From NCBI GenBank assembly GCA_937915545.1, contig CALGIJ010000030.1, positions 1 to 64,000 on the forward strand: a DNA stretch of 64,000 nucleotides, written 5' to 3'. Below the pieces are notes generated by a model. It saw nothing but the letters and a program-made list of their open reading frames with translations. It did not search any database and had not been told where the DNA came from. Each line of letters opens with the position of its first letter. Position 1 is the first letter of the stretch. The translations under genes and the position numbers were made by a program. Shown here one piece after another: positions 56,987-64,000 of the stretch. The stretch is from an uncultured Desulfobacterales bacterium (lineage in GTDB: Bacteria > Desulfobacterota > Desulfobulbia > Desulfobulbales > Desulfocapsaceae).

Positions 56987-58182
56987 TTTCTCGGGATGAG
57001 AAGAAGTCTTCCAACCAGGCGCAGGCCCTTATCGTCCATCTGCAAACATTTCTTTCGCACCTCATTGAGTACTCTGGCGGCGCAGGTTTCACCCCAGAAC
57101 CACTCGGCGAGGGCTCCAGGATGAGTCGATTGCCCGGGTTGGGCCGAGGCCGCCTCGAGGTAATAGGCAAGAAGATCCTCGCTCGCCCGGGGTAACGTCT
57201 CAGCCAGGGTTTGGCCGGCGATTCCCGGCACGAGGCTTCCCTTCTCGACGAAGCCGGCGAGTATGTCGGCAATGCCACCGGCTTCCAGCCCGCTGATGCC
57301 TGCGGTAGTGCGCCCGCTTTTCTCCTTGGCGAGTTCGTACCAGGTCTGCATCGCCATGACCTCATCGCGAAAGCGCTGCAGTAGAAGGCCGATTTCGCCT
57401 TGCGGCGGCGGAACGGTGGCGAAATTGACCGGGCAGGCCGCAGGCGGAGCGCTCTCGTCATCCTCGGCATCGTGAGGATACTCCTCGAGTATCGGTCCGG
57501 CGTCCCGTTCCAGCAGCTTCAGGGCGGCAAGCAGCACATCCCTCTGAAAGGCGGCATCGCCGGCCTTGCCAAGGGGACGCCCCAGGGGGAAGGGTACCCA
57601 CAGGGCCCGGGGAGGTTTGATTTTCTCACTGTGTTCGCGTATCAAGCTGATCTGGGTGGTGGCAATTCCTTCCGCTTCCAGGTAATGGGCAAGCCCGCCA
57701 ACGGCGCGCGTGCAGTTGGGTCAGACTGGAACCAGCAGCGCCGCCGTCACCCGATCTTTGCGCAGGATCGCCGCCAGTTGTCGTGCCTCGTGCTCCATGG
57801 CAGTGGGATCGGTGGCCCCCATGAAGGAATAGTGATACTCGGCGAGGCTGGCGACGGTCCCCTCGGCCACCAGTTCACCGAGACGGTCGATGGGGAAGAC
57901 CATGTTGAGGTCCTGCTGGAAGCCGGTGCGATCGAAATTCTTCGAGACATGGCTCATCACCAGCTCGTTTGCCCGGCACTCTTGAGGGATAAGGCGATAG
58001 CCGCTCTCGCCGAGCCGAAAAGGTCGATCGGAGCGGCGATGCAGGCCAGCGGTGGAGATCAAGACCAGCCGCGCCTCGGCCAGTCGCACCCCGGCGACCA
58101 ATGGGGTGGCCGGATAGGCTGGACAGGGAAGCTCGAGCAGGTTGCGGCGTTCGCTTTCGTCAAATTGTGATAATCGCACCAT
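56962..58182 (-). CDS. Selenocysteine-containing glycine/sarcosine/betaine reductase B-like protein
   Basis: 406 aa if the in-frame TGA at 57721-57723 is read as selenocysteine (residue 154). Before it: LLELPCPAYPATPLVAG, VSTAGLHRRSDRPF, VMSHVSKNFDRTGFQQDLN, YHYSFMGATDP, LLVPV. After the TGA the same frame continues PNCTRA and ISLIREHSEKIKPPRALWVP. This gives a UxxC redox motif and the known family order. An ordinary reading splits it into 153- and ~227-aa frames. The start has GGAGAG upstream. The protein would be a selenium-dependent redox protein related to GrdB. The substrate is unknown. The C-terminal end abuts the TOTE fragment and may be slightly altered. Confidence 0.82.
57698..57723 (-). 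promoter_or_regulatory. Sec UGA codon with candidate SECIS hairpin
   Basis: TGA at 57723-57721 on the minus strand, followed by CCAAC (57719-57715) that can pair with GTTGG (57702-57698) around a GC-rich loop. Bacterial SECIS elements sit just 3' of the codon, as here. The exact SelB-binding structure was not modelled. Confidence 0.5.
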
Positions 58183-58233
58183 GGCACTCTCCTCACTATG
58201 TATCTGTCGCCAGAGAAAATCTTGACCACCACC

Positions 58234-58911
58234 TCACCGGCTGCTGTCTAAACCTTGTCGGAGCTCACCGAGGTTGCGCACGGTCAAGGTCGGTTGCAGT
58301 TCCCAGGGGTCAAAGACCGCCTTTGGGCTTCGCTGTACCCAGGCCCCGCGCAGGCCGGCGGAAATCGCCCCGACAACATCGAAGGGATTGCCGGAGATGA
58401 GCCAGGCCTGGTGCACCGCGGCATTGGACCGCCGCAGGAAATGGGCGTAGACGCCGGGGTTGGGTTTGAAGCTCCTGATCTCGTCGGTACTGACGACGTC
58501 GATGAAATATTTCTCGATGCCTGCATGCCGCAGCAGTCCGGCAACATCGTCGGCGAGGCCGTTGGAAAAGGCAAAGAGGCGGTGACCCGCCCCCTGCAAC
58601 TGTTCGAGGGCAGCGCTGGCGTCGGCAAAGGCGGGGAGCGTTTTGTAACGCGCCATCAGCGCCTCCTTGTCGTGATCGCTGATCGTCACCTCCAGCACCC
58701 GGCAGCAGTAGTCGAGGGCGTGTCTGGTACAGAGCGCAAAATGGCAGTAGTTCTGCATCAAGCCGCGCCGAAAGGAGTATTCGAGTTGCTTGTCTCGCCA
58801 CAGGGCGGTAAAGGCCGGAGTCTGCGGCCCGACCAAGGGCTCCAGGGCGGTGGTCACGCCGCTGGTGTCAATCAAGGTGCCGTAAACATCAAATCCCAGG
58901 GTAAACGTCAT
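58234..58911 (-). CDS. HAD-family haloacid dehalogenase type II
   Basis: 225 aa from the ATG at 58911 (AGGAGGAG just upstream). An upstream ATG at 58947 adds unconserved residues. HAD motifs: GFDVYGTLIDTSG with the nucleophilic Asp at the N terminus, SNG (LFAFSNGLADD), Lys in SFKPNPGVYAHFL, and a C-terminal ISGNPFDVVGA in place of the usual acidic motif. Closest in layout to (S)-2-haloacid dehalogenases, which replace a halogen on C2 with OH. The true substrate could be another small phosphorylated or halogenated acid. It follows the TVP38-reductase on the minus strand and precedes the selenoprotein gene. Confidence 0.82.
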   Translation of the reverse strand: MTFTLGFDVYGTLIDTSGVTTALEPLVGPQTPAFTALWRDKQLEYSFRRGLMQNYCHFALCTRHALDYCCRVLEVTISDHDKEALMARYKTLPAFADASAALEQLQGAGHRLFAFSNGLADDVAGLLRHAGIEKYFIDVVSTDEIRSFKPNPGVYAHFLRRSNAAVHQAWLISGNPFDVVGAISAGLRGAWVQRSPKAVFDPWELQPTLTVRNLGELRQGLDSSR

Positions 58912-58958
58912 AGCTCCTCCTTTGGCAATCTTGCCACTTCTCGGCAAACATCACGTGA

Positions 58959-59186
58959 CTAGCAGACATCATTGAGGCGCCAGTCATACTCTAGACAGTC
59001 GATGCCGATGATCGCGGCGCGCACTGCCTCGGCGCTTTTCCCCACCAGGTTGAGACTGTTCGCCCAAAAGGGGGATGAACTCCTGTTTCCAGGGCGAACG
59101 GAACAGCGAGCCGAGATCCGTGATCGACTGCAGGTCGGGGTCGCGGCCGAGGAATATGGCGTAACATCGTCTACCTCCTCCTCCAT
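58959..59186 (-). pseudogene. Possible small frameshifted gene after the reductase
   Basis: Two overlapping minus-strand frames look protein-like in succession: CYAIFLGRDPDLQSITDLGS, then SPWKQEFIPLLG, followed in another frame by NSLNLVGKSAEAVRAAIIGI, then CLEYDWRLNDVC. A single base change would join them into about 70 residues. The GGAGGAGGAGG that encodes the Arg tail of the reductase could serve as ribosome site. No family recognised. Confidence 0.3.
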
Positions 59187-61321
59187 GCATGGTATTTTCC
59201 CAGCAGAGCCAGGAGCTTTTGCGGGGCATGGTCTTTCTTCCACTGTCCGGCCACATACTTGTTGGCCTCGGCCAGGGTCGGGTAGGTGTGGATGGTGCCA
59301 AGGATTTTGTTCAGCCCCAGGCCATGCTTCATGGCCAGTACGAATTCCGCCAGCAGGTCGCCACCGTGTTCGCCGACGATGGTCACCCCGAGAATGCGGT
59401 CCTTGCCGGGTACGGTCAAGACCTTGACGAAACCCTCGGTGGCGCTGTCGGCGATGGCCCGGTCGAGATCGTCGATGGGGAAGCGGGTGACCTCGACGGC
59501 GATACCGCGTTCTTTCGCCTCCTGCTCGTTGAGGCCGACCCGCGCCACCTCCGGGCTGATGAAGGTGGTCCAGGGAATCACCGAGTAGTCGACCTTGAAC
59601 TTCCACCACCCCCCGAAGAGGGCGTTGACCGCCGCGTACCAGGCCTGGTGGCCGGCGGTGTGGGTGAACTGGTAGGGGCCGGCGACGTCTCCGGCCGCGA
59701 AGATGTTGGGGTAGAGGGTTTCCAGGTACTCATTGGTGACCACCGTCCGCTCGGTGGGAATGCCCAGTTGCTCGAGACCGTAGCCGGCCAGCCTCGCCAC
59801 CCGGCCGACGGCGCAGATCAGCTCATCAAATTCAAGACGTTTTTCCTCGCCGTCATGCTGCAGCACCAGCACCTTGCGCTCGCCATCGCGCTCGCAGCGC
59901 AGGGCCTTATGGCCCGTCAAGATCTGCACGCCATCTCTCGTCAGGGCGGTCATGGCCAGTTCCGAGACTTCGCGGTCCTCGCGGACCAGCAGACGATCAC
60001 CCATCTCGACCTGCCACACCCGGGAGCCGAGCCGGGCGAAGGCCTGGGAGAGCTCGCAGCCGATCGGCCCGCCACCCAGCACCACCAGGCGCGAGGGAGG
60101 CTGGTCACGTTCGGCCAGGGCCTGCCACAGGGTGTCGCTGGTCAGATAGCCGACCTCGGTGAGGCCCGGCAGCGGCGGCACGAAAGGCCTCGCCCCGGCG
60201 GCGATCACGATCGCCCGGGTGGTCAGCCGCCGGGTCGAGCCGTCATGCATCTTGACCTCGACCGTCCAGGGGTCGATCAGCGTGGCATACCCCTGCAGCA
60301 CCTCGACGCCGAGACCGCTATAGCGTTCCACCGAGTCGTGAGGGGCGACCTGGGCGATCACCCCATGGACCCGTTCCATCACCCGGCGAAAGCTCATCGC
60401 CGGCTCCGCTGGGGTCAGTCCATAGCGCTCGGCATGACGGATCTGGTGGGCGAGCTTGGCGCTTTTGATGATCGCCTTACTGGGAACGCAGCCGTAATTA
60501 AGGCAGTCTCCACCCATCTTCTCGTCCTCGATCAGCGTCACCTTGGCCTTCACCGCCGCCCCGATATAGGCGGTCACCAATCCGGCCGCCCCGGCCCCGA
60601 TGACCACCAGGTTGCGGTCAAAGCGCGCCGGTTTCGGCCAAGAGCGATAGACGCGATAGCGTTTCACCCGGTCGACGATCCTGTTGGCGAGAAGAGGGAA
60701 GATACCGAGCACGGCAAAGGACGCGAGCAGGCCGGGCGAGAGAATCCCGGAGAGGCTGTCGATGGCCGCCAGCTGCGTGCCGGCGTTGACATAGACGATG
60801 GTCCCGGCAAGCATCCCCAGTTGGCTCACCCAGTAGAACGTGGCGGCGTTCATCGGGGTCAGGCCCATGACCAGGTTGATGACGAAGAAGGGAAAGACCG
60901 GTACCAGGCGCAGGGTAAAGAGATAGAAGGCCCCCTCACGACGCACCCCCTGGTTGATCTTCTCGAGGCGATCGCCAAAGCGGCGCTGCACGCTGTCGCG
61001 TAAGAGAAAACGGGCGACGAGAAAGGCGAGGGTGGCGCCGATGGTCGAGGCAAAAGAGATGAGGACGGTACCGGTGACCAGGCCAAAGATCGCTCCGCCA
61101 GCCAGGGTCATGACCACCGCCCCGGGCAGGGACAGGGCGGTGACCACCACATAGAGGAGGAAGTAGGTGCCGGCGGTCAAGAGCGGCGCTTCCTGCCGCC
61201 AGGCCTCGATCTGCCCCTGGGCGGCCTTGATGCCTTCCAAGGTGAGAAATCGGTTGAGATCGAAGACGAAATAAAGAACCACCAAGGCAATCAGGACCAC
61301 AACGATAGCCAGTTTCTTCAT
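59171..61321 (-). CDS. TVP38/TMEM64 membrane domain fused to a pyridine-nucleotide disulfide oxidoreductase
   Basis: 716 aa. Residues about 1-225 form a TVP38/TMEM64 (SNARE-associated/DedA-like) membrane domain with TM at about 4-21, the motif region LSLPGAVVMTLAGGAIFGL at about 63-81, and FTLRLVPVFPFFVINLVMGL. Residues about 235-705 form a class I flavin disulfide reductase resembling mercuric reductase: FAD site VIGAGAAGLVTAYIGA, redox-active GGDCLNYGCVPSKA, NAD site VVLGGGPIGCELSQA, second FAD site FAAGDVAG, and dimer interface HTYPTLAEA. A membrane-anchored dithiol or quinone-linked reductase is likely. The substrate is unknown. Confidence 0.88.
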   Translation of the reverse strand: MKKLAIVVVLIALVVLYFVFDLNRFLTLEGIKAAQGQIEAWRQEAPLLTAGTYFLLYVVVTALSLPGAVVMTLAGGAIFGLVTGTVLISFASTIGATLAFLVARFLLRDSVQRRFGDRLEKINQGVRREGAFYLFTLRLVPVFPFFVINLVMGLTPMNAATFYWVSQLGMLAGTIVYVNAGTQLAAIDSLSGILSPGLLASFAVLGIFPLLANRIVDRVKRYRVYRSWPKPARFDRNLVVIGAGAAGLVTAYIGAAVKAKVTLIEDEKMGGDCLNYGCVPSKAIIKSAKLAHQIRHAERYGLTPAEPAMSFRRVMERVHGVIAQVAPHDSVERYSGLGVEVLQGYATLIDPWTVEVKMHDGSTRRLTTRAIVIAAGARPFVPPLPGLTEVGYLTSDTLWQALAERDQPPSRLVVLGGGPIGCELSQAFARLGSRVWQVEMGDRLLVREDREVSELAMTALTRDGVQILTGHKALRCERDGERKVLVLQHDGEEKRLEFDELICAVGRVARLAGYGLEQLGIPTERTVVTNEYLETLYPNIFAAGDVAGPYQFTHTAGHQAWYAAVNALFGGWWKFKVDYSVIPWTTFISPEVARVGLNEQEAKERGIAVEVTRFPIDDLDRAIADSATEGFVKVLTVPGKDRILGVTIVGEHGGDLLAEFVLAMKHGLGLNKILGTIHTYPTLAEANKYVAGQWKKDHAPQKLLALLGKYHAWRRR

Positions 61322-61443
61322 AAGAGTTTCTCCAAGAGCTTATCATGCGTCGGCCACGGAGTACGGTGCATGCCGAGGTGTTCCAGCAGGAGGGCGGCAC
61401 AGCCGTCTCCGCTGCCTTCCGTTGCCGCCTTGGTCGTGGCCAA
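61318..61443 (-). CDS. Small ORF translationally coupled to the reductase
   Basis: 41 aa from a TTG at 61443 with AAGGAAAGGA upstream. Its stop overlaps the start of the 716-aa gene (ATGA). The peptide (TTKAATEGSGDGCAALLLEH, then LGMHRTPWPTHDKLL) looks protein-like and soluble. It could also be the tail of a longer, decayed gene. No family recognised. Confidence 0.4.
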   Translation of the reverse strand: MATTKAATEGSGDGCAALLLEHLGMHRTPWPTHDKLLEKLL

Positions 61444-61488
61444 TGGTCCTTTCCTTACAAAAGAAATGTAGTGCTGTAAATTTTCCTC

Positions 61489-61686
61489 TCAATGCGGATG
61501 TCCCTGGTGTTGGTCGACGGGCGGCCGCTCCTTGAGGGCGACGATGCAGGTGGCAAGAATGCGGGTGGCCTTCTGCCGCTCCGCCTGTTTTGCCGGATCG
61601 CTCCCCTGCGGTCCCAAGCTCTCCGCCATCCCCCGCCACCGAAGTAAAAACCGCCCAAGACCCGCGACAAAACCTCCTTCTACCAT
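61489..61686 (-). CDS. Hypothetical small protein upstream of the reductase
   Basis: 65 aa from the ATG at 61686 (GTGAGG closely upstream). It has a basic N-terminal half (VAGLGRFLLRWRGMAESLGP) and a helical middle (PAKQAERQKATRILATCIVA), ending in a His-rich HQGHPH that could bind metal. It may belong to the same transcription unit as the reductase. Weak evidence: no family match and an antisense frame exists. Confidence 0.35.
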   Translation of the reverse strand: MVEGGFVAGLGRFLLRWRGMAESLGPQGSDPAKQAERQKATRILATCIVALKERPPVDQHQGHPH

Positions 61687-61914
61687 GTGCCTCACGCAAC
61701 TCCTTGAGAGAACGATTATCACGGAGTATACTCGCTGGAAGTATTCTTCCCTCGTTTTTTTCCGCCCCCACACCTTTTCCCCGCTTGCGGAGAAGGGGAC
61801 GGACCTCCTCACGCCTGGTTCTTCGTGCCATGGATCTGCAGCGTCCAGTGGGAATCAACTTGCCGGCTGCCTTTCCCGGCCCCGCCGGCAGCATGTTTGT
61901 TGAATGAGGTGCCG

Positions 61915-62150
61915 GTGCTTCGCTTTCACAGTGAAGTAGTTGGTGCGATTTGTCTGTCGACGGTGAAATGAGGATGGTGATTTATATGCTGCAACAGCAG
62001 GAGCCGCGCTAAGTATCGTTGATGCTGATCTCGGAGGCGGAGGGACCAAGCGCAATTGATCCTTTGACTGGAATGACCTTCGAGCAATGTGCAAAAAGGC
62101 GTACAGGGGGCAGGCGGTGTTTGCCCGCAGGACTGTCTTCAGCCTGAAGA
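61915..62150 (+). pseudogene. Decayed toxin-antitoxin locus
   Basis: 61915-62055 aligns with the first ~140 bp of the toxin gene at 53845 (AAGTAGTTGGTGCG, GAGGATGGTGATTTAT, ATCGTTGATGCTGATCTCGG) with stops and indels. 62055-62150 aligns with the middle of the antitoxin gene at 54209 (TTTGACTGG, TTCGAGCAATG, GCGGTGTTTGCCCGC). Everything between is deleted. Neither protein can be made. Confidence 0.6.
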
Positions 62151-62209
62151 GTAAGTGAATGAGAATCTCGAGGAGCAGTCATCAACCTTCACATGAAGCA
62201 AGGACGCAA

Positions 62210-63151
62210 ATGGCAATGCCACTCCCTCCTGTTAGACAAAACGCAGCCACCAATCCCCCAACAGCTCCGACCGAGAAGTCCGATCAATCTTTTAAAGTGC
62301 TGTTTGACTGCGCCCCGGATGCGATGTTTCTTGCCAGCAGTGAAACGGGAGTTATCGAAGATGCAAATCACGCCGCAACGCGGCTGATTCTGCGTCCTCT
62401 CGATGAACTGGTGGGAATGCATTTTACCGGCTTGCACCCCCCGGAAATGGTGGCCAAGACCAGGCAGCACTTCGAGACTCACCTCAAGCAGGCAATGGAC
62501 GCTGGGGAACTTCAGCCGATTGAACACTATGCGCTTCGCGCCGATGGGACAGTGGTGCCGGTCGAGGTCATGGCGACAATTCTCGATTTTGGTCAACAAA
62601 AAAGGCTTCTCGGCATCTTTCGCGACATTTCGAAGCGTCGCCAGTTGGAAGGGGAATTGCGGGATGCTGAGAGACGCCAACTGAGCAGGGAAATCGAATT
62701 TCAAAGAACCGAACTCGAGAAAACCAACACCACCCTGGCGATGATGCTCGACCATGCGCGCAAAGTCGAAACAGACATCAAAGAGCGGGTGGTTGCCAAC
62801 ATTCGCCATGTTCTGCTGCCGGTCATCGAGGTACTGCAGCAGCAAAAACTCCCACCCGAGGCAGCCACCCTGGTCACCCTGCTGGTCAACAGCCTGCGGG
62901 AACTGGCACATCCACTGGCCTCTCACCTCGACTCACCGCTGCTTGGGTTGACCCCAAGGGAGATGCAGTTCGCCCTGCTGATCAGAGAGGGAAAGACAAC
63001 GAAAGATATCATGGACATATTGAGTCTGTCCTTTCAGACCGTTCAGTCGCACCGCAATAATCTGCGAAAAAAGCTTGGCATCCGCAACAAGAAGATCAAT
63101 CTCCAGACTTACCTCAAATCGGGCTTTCCGCCCGAATCTGGCGCTAGTTGA
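62210..63151 (+). CDS. PAS-domain LuxR-type transcriptional regulator
   Basis: 313 aa from the ATG at 62210 (AAGGA 5 nt upstream). An in-frame ATG at 62159 is possible. Residues about 25-145 are a PAS domain (LFDCAPDAMFLASSETGVIE, LLGIFRDISKRRQLEGEL). A coiled coil follows to about 200. A LuxR/GerE helix-turn-helix ends the protein (LGLTPREMQFALLIREGKTT, IMDILSLSFQTVQSHRNNLR). This layout, common in Desulfobacterota, lacks a kinase, so the PAS domain probably senses a ligand directly. The targets are unknown. The chemoreceptor downstream is a candidate. Confidence 0.88.
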   Translation: MAMPLPPVRQNAATNPPTAPTEKSDQSFKVLFDCAPDAMFLASSETGVIEDANHAATRLILRPLDELVGMHFTGLHPPEMVAKTRQHFETHLKQAMDAGELQPIEHYALRADGTVVPVEVMATILDFGQQKRLLGIFRDISKRRQLEGELRDAERRQLSREIEFQRTELEKTNTTLAMMLDHARKVETDIKERVVANIRHVLLPVIEVLQQQKLPPEAATLVTLLVNSLRELAHPLASHLDSPLLGLTPREMQFALLIREGKTTKDIMDILSLSFQTVQSHRNNLRKKLGIRNKKINLQTYLKSGFPPESGAS

Positions 63152-63400
63152 CGGGACAAAGCCGGGAGCATTGATCATTGAGATATTCTCAATGATTTCT
63201 CCCCTATCTTTCAGCTTTATGAGAATCATTCCTTAAGATACCCTGGCCAGACTCGTAATCGGCCGTTTTCATCGTAGCTGCTTCAACGCAAAGCAGTAGC
63301 GGAGTAACTCGATTGTGCGGGGGGAGGATGCAAGGAGCCGCGTCTTATCGGCCCCGGGCACTAAAGCTGGCCAGGTCATAACATTCAATAAAGGTGTGCA

Positions 63401-64000
63401 ATGAAGCTTTCGACCAAACTTTTAGCAGGATTTGCCAGTGTCGGTGCCATTTTGGCGGCGGTATCCGGGATATCCTCAACCGGCCTCTTCCAGGTCAACG
63501 AGAAAATGACCACCTCGATCCATAACTCGACACTGATCGACGCGGCGATGGAAATGAAATACGCCGCCGCCCGCGATATGCAGATGCTCATGGAGATTCT
63601 GGCGGCGGATTCGGCAGGCGGTTTGCAACGGGCCTGGCAAGAGCACCAAAACTTCATCAGGCAGTTCGATACCTACGGCAAGGCCATGCTCAATGGGGCC
63701 GAGACCGAGGATGGGACCATCTACCGTACCGATGACGAAGGGCTGCGGGCCATTGTCACCGCAGCCGATCAACTCCATAACAGCACGTTCGCTCCCTCCG
63801 TTCAGACGCTGTATGATCTCAAGGTTAAGGAGTTGCGGGGGGAGAAGATCGACCGTGCGGAAATGAACGCACTCGATTCCCAGGCTGACGAGGTCGGCGA
63901 GCAGATTCTCGAAAAACTCGGCGGTGTCGAAGAAGGAGCGAAAAAAATCATCAATCAGTCAAAAGAGGAAGCGCTGGCCGCGTTGACTCGGGCCAATTGG
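63401..64000 (+). CDS. Methyl-accepting chemotaxis protein, 5' part
   Basis: At least 200 residues, running off the window without a stop. It begins MKLSTKLLAGFASVGAILAA with a TM segment at about residues 7-30, then a helical periplasmic region (MEMKYAAARDMQMLMEILAA, TEDGTIYRTDDEGLRAIV) of the four-helix-bundle type used by chemoreceptors. AAGG precedes the ATG. HAMP and signalling domains would lie beyond the window. It starts 250 bp after the PAS-LuxR gene on the same strand. Confidence 0.8.
   Translation, partial: MKLSTKLLAGFASVGAILAAVSGISSTGLFQVNEKMTTSIHNSTLIDAAMEMKYAAARDMQMLMEILAADSAGGLQRAWQEHQNFIRQFDTYGKAMLNGAETEDGTIYRTDDEGLRAIVTAADQLHNSTFAPSVQTLYDLKVKELRGEKIDRAEMNALDSQADEVGEQILEKLGGVEEGAKKIINQSKEEALAALTRANW

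Noticed and set aside
57721..57723. TGA as a true stop making two separate genes
   Set aside because: The same frame continues with family-specific residues right after the TGA, and the downstream part has no start signal. Selenocysteine explains both.
57400..58170. 256-aa plus-strand open frame
   Set aside because: Antisense to the selenoprotein gene, which has strong family text on the minus strand.
58255..58962. 235-aa plus-strand open frame
   Set aside because: Antisense shadow of the HAD dehalogenase gene.
59189..61003. 604-aa plus-strand open frame
   Set aside because: Complement of the clearly coding TVP38-reductase gene in high-GC DNA. No ribosome site and no family resemblance.

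Overview
The window looks like a heavily mosaic chromosomal segment from an anaerobic member of the Desulfobacterota (former Deltaproteobacteria). This is an inference from several traits: a UGA-containing glycine/betaine-reductase-B-like selenoprotein, a corrinoid protein paired with a MtaA-type methyltransferase, many c-di-GMP and chemotaxis proteins, and a signalling protein ending in the LPICxxCKKIRDDxGYW tail common in that group. No rRNA, complete tRNA or CRISPR array was found.

Layout. (1) 408-10662 is integrated element A: a 5.7 kb mobilisation module (MobA/MobL-type HUH relaxase, accessory genes, a candidate oriT with nested inverted repeats, a divergent small Cys protein and a tandem DUF6538-like protein), then a PrimPol-AAA replication operon and a 188-aa tyrosine recombinase. 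(2) 10813-19165 holds signalling genes (HD-GYP, PilZ, GGDEF, IHF/HU-like, NIT chemoreceptor) separated by three copies of a ~250 bp repeat (R1). (3) 19206-21105 is a DUF6538 tyrosine integrase with a conserved structured leader. (4) 21423-28232 is a rightward signalling run (CheY, CheC, GGDEF, CheA, CheY) continuing into a corrinoid protein, a MtaA-like enzyme and a sensor-like protein. (5) 28277-34010 is mobilisation module B, a gene-for-gene homologue of module A. (6) 34559-41206 is an unrecognised gene set with two HTH proteins, strong intergenic hairpins and a 968-aa family B DNA polymerase. (7) 41370-52177 is a defence cargo (Mrr, SNF2 helicase, a hypothetical protein, type III Mod and Res, a deoxyribosyltransferase-like protein) bracketed by direct repeats (R2). 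A second 188-aa recombinase follows in the opposite orientation to the first. (8) 53110-56986 is a scrapyard of decayed integrase modules, an ISL3 fragment, a toxin-antitoxin pair, a Fic protein and a TOTE primase-helicase fragment. (9) From about 56960 the base composition becomes GC-rich and looks like core chromosome: the selenoprotein, a HAD dehalogenase, a TVP38-disulfide-reductase fusion, a PAS-LuxR regulator and the start of a chemoreceptor.

How it fits together. Elements A and B share a conjugative-mobilisation module and a recombinase family but differ in what lies between. A carries PrimPol plus helicase. B carries a DNA polymerase of family B with unknown partners, plus restriction genes. 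The simplest reading is a family of integrative mobilisable elements with interchangeable replication and cargo modules. The PolB block with its four unrecognised neighbours is the best candidate here for an undescribed system. The tandem DUF6538 proteins (integrase DNA-binding-like domains with no catalytic domain) are the most unusual conserved part of the shared module.
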